A stretch of DNA of 64,000 bases from Myxococcota bacterium (GTDB lineage: Bacteria > Myxococcota_A > UBA9160 > UBA6930), in NCBI GenBank assembly GCA_028285625.1, contig JANQOX010000019.1, forward strand, positions 310,001 through 374,000, written 5' to 3'. This document shows positions 61,144 through 64,000 of the stretch, piece by piece; positions within the stretch are counted from its first letter, which is position 1, and each line of letters begins with the position of its first letter. Position numbers and translations under genes: made by a program. Below the pieces are notes generated by a model, which was not told the origin of the DNA, made no database searches, and worked only from the letters and a program-made list of their open reading frames with translations.

Positions 61144-63348
61144 ATGCCCCATCACCCCGAACGCCCGTCTGGCGGTACCCGCCTCCGAAGCCTCCGCCTC
61201 GCCATGCTGCTGCTCGCGGCAGGGGTGCTCGCCGCTCCGCAATGTCCCGAGCGGCCGCTCGCTTGCGAAGAGCCCCTCGAGGGCCTCGGCGGCATCGCGG
61301 CAGAGACCCTGGACGGCATCCGCACGGCATGTCCGGCGTGCCCGTATCTCGCCCAGGCGCGCTACGCGGACCACGACGAGTACGTGGACTGCGTGGGCGA
61401 CGCGATCGAGACCGCGCTCGACGCGGGTGAACTCGGCCTCGTCGGCGCGCTGCGCGTGGGCCTGCGGGCCCTCTTCGCGCCGGTCGCCAACGGGGCGCCG
61501 CCGACGACGCTGCTGCCCGGGCGGGGAGAGAACGGCTTCGACCCGGAGCTGGCCCAGCACGCGCGCCAGTACGACCGGCAGTTCGGCGCACTGAATGCCG
61601 CACCGTTCGGCATGTCGCTCGACGCGCACATCGGCGACGCGAACGCGCGCGCCGCAGTCGACGCCTTTCTCGCCGACCCGATGGCAGGTGACACGCCCGA
61701 GGCTTTCGCTGCAGCGACCGGACTCGACGTGTTCGACGCCATCGACGAGTACGGCGAGGTCGGCGACCTGGGCATGTTCGGTGGCGTGGCCGCCGCAGGC
61801 GACGCCTTCCGCTACGCCGCGCTGCGGGCGTCCTGCGACCGTGGCGTGGGTGGCTGCGGTTCGCTTCCCGCGGCGCGCGACCGGCTGCGCGACATCCTCG
61901 ACGCGATGCACGTGGCCCATGCGATCACCGGCCCGGACGGCGTGATCGTACGCGGGCTCGCCCCGCGCGACATGCCCTTCCGCCCGCTGGTGGCGCTTCC
62001 GCCCTTCGACCCGAGCGTGGTCACGCCGCCTACCTCGGTCCGCACGCCCGACGGCGAGCCGAACCCCGGCTGCTTCGAGAAACCCTCGAACCCGACTGGA
62101 GGCCCGAGCCAGCGCCTGCGGATTCGCGAAGACGCGACCCAGACGACCCCGGGTGACCCCGCGAGCGGCGACTTTCCCGACTGGCTCTGGATGGACAACG
62201 CCAGCAAGGACCAGCTCACGGGGTGGGTGTATGCCATGGGCGCCGTCTACGACGTGGTGCGCGACGACCCCGCCTTCGACGCCGCCCGCGTCCAGCGCCT
62301 CTCGGACGACGCCGCCACCATGGGCGCGCGCCTCATGCGCGTGTCTCCCCCTCTCGGCCTCGACATGACGATCGTCGACGGCGACGGCTGCGCCACCACC
62401 TTTCACGACCTGCACGCGGACGAGTTCGAGGGCCTGCCGATCGCCACGGTCACGGCGATCATCCTGGGGCTGGGCGGGAACCGGATTCCCGCGGAGACCC
62501 GGGCCAAGCTCGCGGCCTACAAGAACGGTTTCAACGCGCTGCTCGGACTGGCCACCATGCGCACGCTCTGTCACGTGAGCCGCGACGCCGACGTCTGCGA
62601 CTTCTACTACGACGAGCTGGTGGACGGCCGCGACTGGCCAGGCGTCCTGGTGCAGGACCCGATTCCGACCGCGGACATCCCGCCCGACGTGCAGGACTTT
62701 CTCGCCTCGTCCGGACTCGTGCTTCCGCCGACCCTGTCGGAGCTCGGCTCGCTCCCCGGCGTCGACTTCGCCGAGCAGACCAACTACTCGAACGTGAACA
62801 TGGCCTTCATCGGCTTCTACGGGCTGCTGCGCTACGAGCCCGACCCCGCGTTGCGCGCCCTGTATCGCCAGTCGCTGGTGGAGGCGCTGTGGGACACCGG
62901 CGCCAGCCCGCGTCAGCCGCGCGTGCTCGCCCAGTCGTTCTTCGACTTCCTGTTCGCGGGGCTCTCGGGCGACGCCACCGCCCTCGAGCCGCTGGCCGGT
63001 GCGTCGCGAACCCTCGCCGAGTTCCCGGCGCCGCCGTACTGGAACGACCGGGTCGAGAACTGCGACGCCGACGAGTTGTCGGCGCTCTCCTGCATCGCGG
63101 TCGATGGCGAAACGCCCATCGCGATCTCACCCGAGGCCGGTCGCAACGGCGCCATCGTGGCCGTGGACGTCCTGCCCAAGCGGCTGCGGCCACCCTCGAA
63201 CTACGAGTGGCGCTCGAACCCGTACGTGCCGAACGGGGGCGGCGGCGATCGGCTCAACCCCGGCGGCGACTTCCGCGGCGCCTATTGGCTCGGCCGCTTC
63301 CTCGAACGCGGCGCGGAGAACCTGGCCGAGGGCACGCTCGGCCGCTGA
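61144..63348 (+). CDS. Large secreted protein of unknown function (734 aa)
   Basis: The start ATG follows GGATGGGGGG. The signal peptide is LRLAMLLLAAGVLAAPQC, with cleavage before or after APQ. The mature chain contains about a dozen Cys (for example QCPERPLACEEP, CPACPYLAQ, CDRGVGGCGS) that may form disulfides. Recognisable sub-patterns are few: GMSLDAHIGDANARAAVDAFLADP, DWLWMDNASKDQLTGWVYAMGAVYDVV and VTAIILGLGGNRIPAETRAKLAAYKNGFNALLGLATMRTLC. The WMDNASKDQLTGW segment suggests an alpha-helical glycosidase-like fold. I do not recognise a family. Confidence 0.7.
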   Translation: MPHHPERPSGGTRLRSLRLAMLLLAAGVLAAPQCPERPLACEEPLEGLGGIAAETLDGIRTACPACPYLAQARYADHDEYVDCVGDAIETALDAGELGLVGALRVGLRALFAPVANGAPPTTLLPGRGENGFDPELAQHARQYDRQFGALNAAPFGMSLDAHIGDANARAAVDAFLADPMAGDTPEAFAAATGLDVFDAIDEYGEVGDLGMFGGVAAAGDAFRYAALRASCDRGVGGCGSLPAARDRLRDILDAMHVAHAITGPDGVIVRGLAPRDMPFRPLVALPPFDPSVVTPPTSVRTPDGEPNPGCFEKPSNPTGGPSQRLRIREDATQTTPGDPASGDFPDWLWMDNASKDQLTGWVYAMGAVYDVVRDDPAFDAARVQRLSDDAATMGARLMRVSPPLGLDMTIVDGDGCATTFHDLHADEFEGLPIATVTAIILGLGGNRIPAETRAKLAAYKNGFNALLGLATMRTLCHVSRDADVCDFYYDELVDGRDWPGVLVQDPIPTADIPPDVQDFLASSGLVLPPTLSELGSLPGVDFAEQTNYSNVNMAFIGFYGLLRYEPDPALRALYRQSLVEALWDTGASPRQPRVLAQSFFDFLFAGLSGDATALEPLAGASRTLAEFPAPPYWNDRVENCDADELSALSCIAVDGETPIAISPEAGRNGAIVAVDVLPKRLRPPSNYEWRSNPYVPNGGGGDRLNPGGDFRGAYWLGRFLERGAENLAEGTLGR

Positions 63349-63372
63349 ATCGCCGGAGGCGAAACCCACCGG

Positions 63373-63482
63373 GCGCGGAGAGCGAGACTCAGCGAGCGCG
63401 GAGAGCGAAACTCAGCCGGCGCGGAGAGCGAGACTCAGCCGGCGCGGAGAGCGAGACTCAGCCGGCGCGGAGAGCGAGACCC
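63373..63482 (-). repeat. 23-bp tandem array (4.8 copies) made of the mpl gene end
   Basis: Units begin GCGCGGAGAGCGA at 63373, 63396, 63419, 63442 and 63465, each exactly 23 bases apart. Units 3 and 4 are identical; units 1 and 2 differ by two bases or one. The fifth is inside mpl and the fourth holds its TGA (63458-63460). There are no spacers, so this is not a CRISPR array. Confidence 0.9.
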
Positions 63483-64000
63483 GCGAGCAGCTTGTCCCAG
63501 ATGCCGCCGAAGCTGCCGTTGCTGAGGGTGGTCACGACGTCGCCGGACTCACAGACGTCACACAGGTGGGCCACGATCGCGTCGACGTCGGCCAGCGCCG
63601 CCGCCTCGGTCCCGCCGGCGCGCAGGTCTTCGGCGAGGCGTTCGGCCGAGAGCCGCTCGCCCACCTCTCCGGTGGCGCTGTAGATCGGCTCGTCGGCCAC
63701 CTGCTGCACGACGGCGACGTCGGCCACGGCCAGCGCCTCGGCGAAGTCGCGCTGGAAGAGCGCTCGGCGGCTGGTGTTGCTGCGCGGCTCGAAGACGGCG
63801 ACCAGGCGACGCCCGGGGTAGCGCGCGCGAAGCGCTTGCAGCGTCTCTCGGATCGCCGTCGGGTGGTGGGCGAAGTCGTCGAGGACGACCACCCCACCGG
63901 CCTCGCCGCGGACCTCCTGCCGGCGCCGGACGCCGCGGAAGGCGCCGAGGTGCCGCGCCGCCTCCGCCACGTCGACGCCCCGCGCCGCCAGCACGCCCAC
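63458..64000 (-). CDS. mpl: UDP-N-acetylmuramate:L-Ala-gamma-D-Glu-meso-DAP ligase, C-terminal part
   Basis: The frame is open to the right edge, so only the last 180 residues are seen. The C-terminal Mur ligase domain is clear: VVVLDDFAHHPTAIRETLQALRARYPGRRLVAVFEPRSNTSRRALFQRDFAEAL, ending with GDVVTTLSNGSFGGIWDKLLAGL (quoted in part). The DDFAHHPTA and FEPRSNTSRR signatures are characteristic of Mpl, which recycles tripeptide from turned-over peptidoglycan. Its product would be used with MurF. The stop and preceding codons are the source of the 23-bp array. Confidence 0.95.
   Translation of the reverse strand: MGVLAARGVDVAEAARHLGAFRGVRRRQEVRGEAGGVVVLDDFAHHPTAIRETLQALRARYPGRRLVAVFEPRSNTSRRALFQRDFAEALAVADVAVVQQVADEPIYSATGEVGERLSAERLAEDLRAGGTEAAALADVDAIVAHLCDVCESGDVVTTLSNGSFGGIWDKLLAGLALRAG

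Noticed and set aside
59842..62574. Very long open frame on the minus strand (910 codons)
   Set aside because: Only its last 214 codons encode a recognisable membrane protein. The rest is antisense to the zinc-ribbon and secreted genes and has Arg/His/Ala-rich shadow composition typical of high-GC DNA.
63373..63482. CRISPR array
   Set aside because: Units are 23 bp with no spacers between them, and there is no cas gene; it is a plain tandem repeat.

Overview
The window is very GC-rich (roughly 70% by eye) and densely packed with genes. Several genes mark a Gram-negative, diderm bacterium: a beta-barrel protein, Mpl (peptidoglycan recycling), a stand-alone lipid-A-synthase N-terminal domain, lipoproteins and MsrPQ. 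A subtilase with thrombospondin-like acidic loops and a Cys-Gly-Leu-Gly C-terminal tail, a PEP-CTERM-like protein, an NtrBC pair and many catabolic enzymes (amidases, amidohydrolase, crotonase, P450) suggest a deltaproteobacterium-like lineage (Myxococcota or a neighbour). This is inference; no rRNA or other decisive marker is present. I saw no tRNA, rRNA, CRISPR array, prophage or insertion sequence.

Layout. 1-6.7 kb: end of an outer-membrane protein, a PP2C phosphatase, glutamate dehydrogenase, and an acetolactate-synthase-like/aldehyde dehydrogenase pair. 6.7-10.3 kb (minus): ferredoxin, moaA, a transthyretin-like protein, an ECF sigma factor, its putative anti-sigma factor and a CpxP/CnrX-like periplasmic protein with a Cys-rich tail. 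10.4-18.6 kb: Grx4-type glutaredoxin, DNA polymerase II, metallophosphoesterase, hemF, arfB, subtilase, OsmC. 18.6-29.7 kb: amidase / amidohydrolase / amidase, DUF547, VOC and zinc dehydrogenase, PEP-CTERM-like protein, LOG protein, hotdog protein, PfpI protein, P450. 29.7-41 kb: transglycosylase lipoprotein, M48 protease, a nuclease-like protein with a CarD/tudor-like tail, msrQ-msrP, a five-haem lipoprotein, an NTF2-like protein, a large DUF5916-type outer-membrane protein and a 611-aa lipoprotein. 41-48 kb: dgkA-mobA-moeA facing ntrB-ntrC-thiE-nup. 48-64 kb: SGNH hydrolase, crotonase, PaaX-type regulator and desaturase, a two-component pair, LAB_N protein, Rrf2-mrp, thiD and a membrane MutS-like ATPase, TVP38 protein, a double zinc-ribbon protein, a large secreted orphan, and the 3' part of mpl.

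Coupling and regulation. Many neighbours are coupled by 1-4 bp overlaps (sigma/anti-sigma, amidohydrolase/amidase, dehydrogenase/VOC, M48/transglycosylase, moeA/mobA, thiE/nup, rrf2/mrp, thiD/mutS-like). Three molybdenum-cofactor genes (moaA, mobA, moeA) share the window with the molybdoenzyme MsrP. The ntrBC pair has a perfect 7-3-7 palindrome upstream that closely resembles an NtrC binding site. The PaaX-type and Rrf2 regulators have TTGACA promoters placed so that their mRNAs should be leaderless.

Most unusual observation. At no fewer than six unrelated genes (gdhA, polB, a 69-aa ORF, ntrB, nup, mpl) the last bases of the gene, including the stop codon, are tandemly duplicated just downstream with a period of 22-25 bp. 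At mpl this grows into an almost perfect 23-bp array of nearly five copies. A seventh gene (PEP-CTERM-like) carries a 21-bp repeat just before its stop. I know of no described element that explains this.
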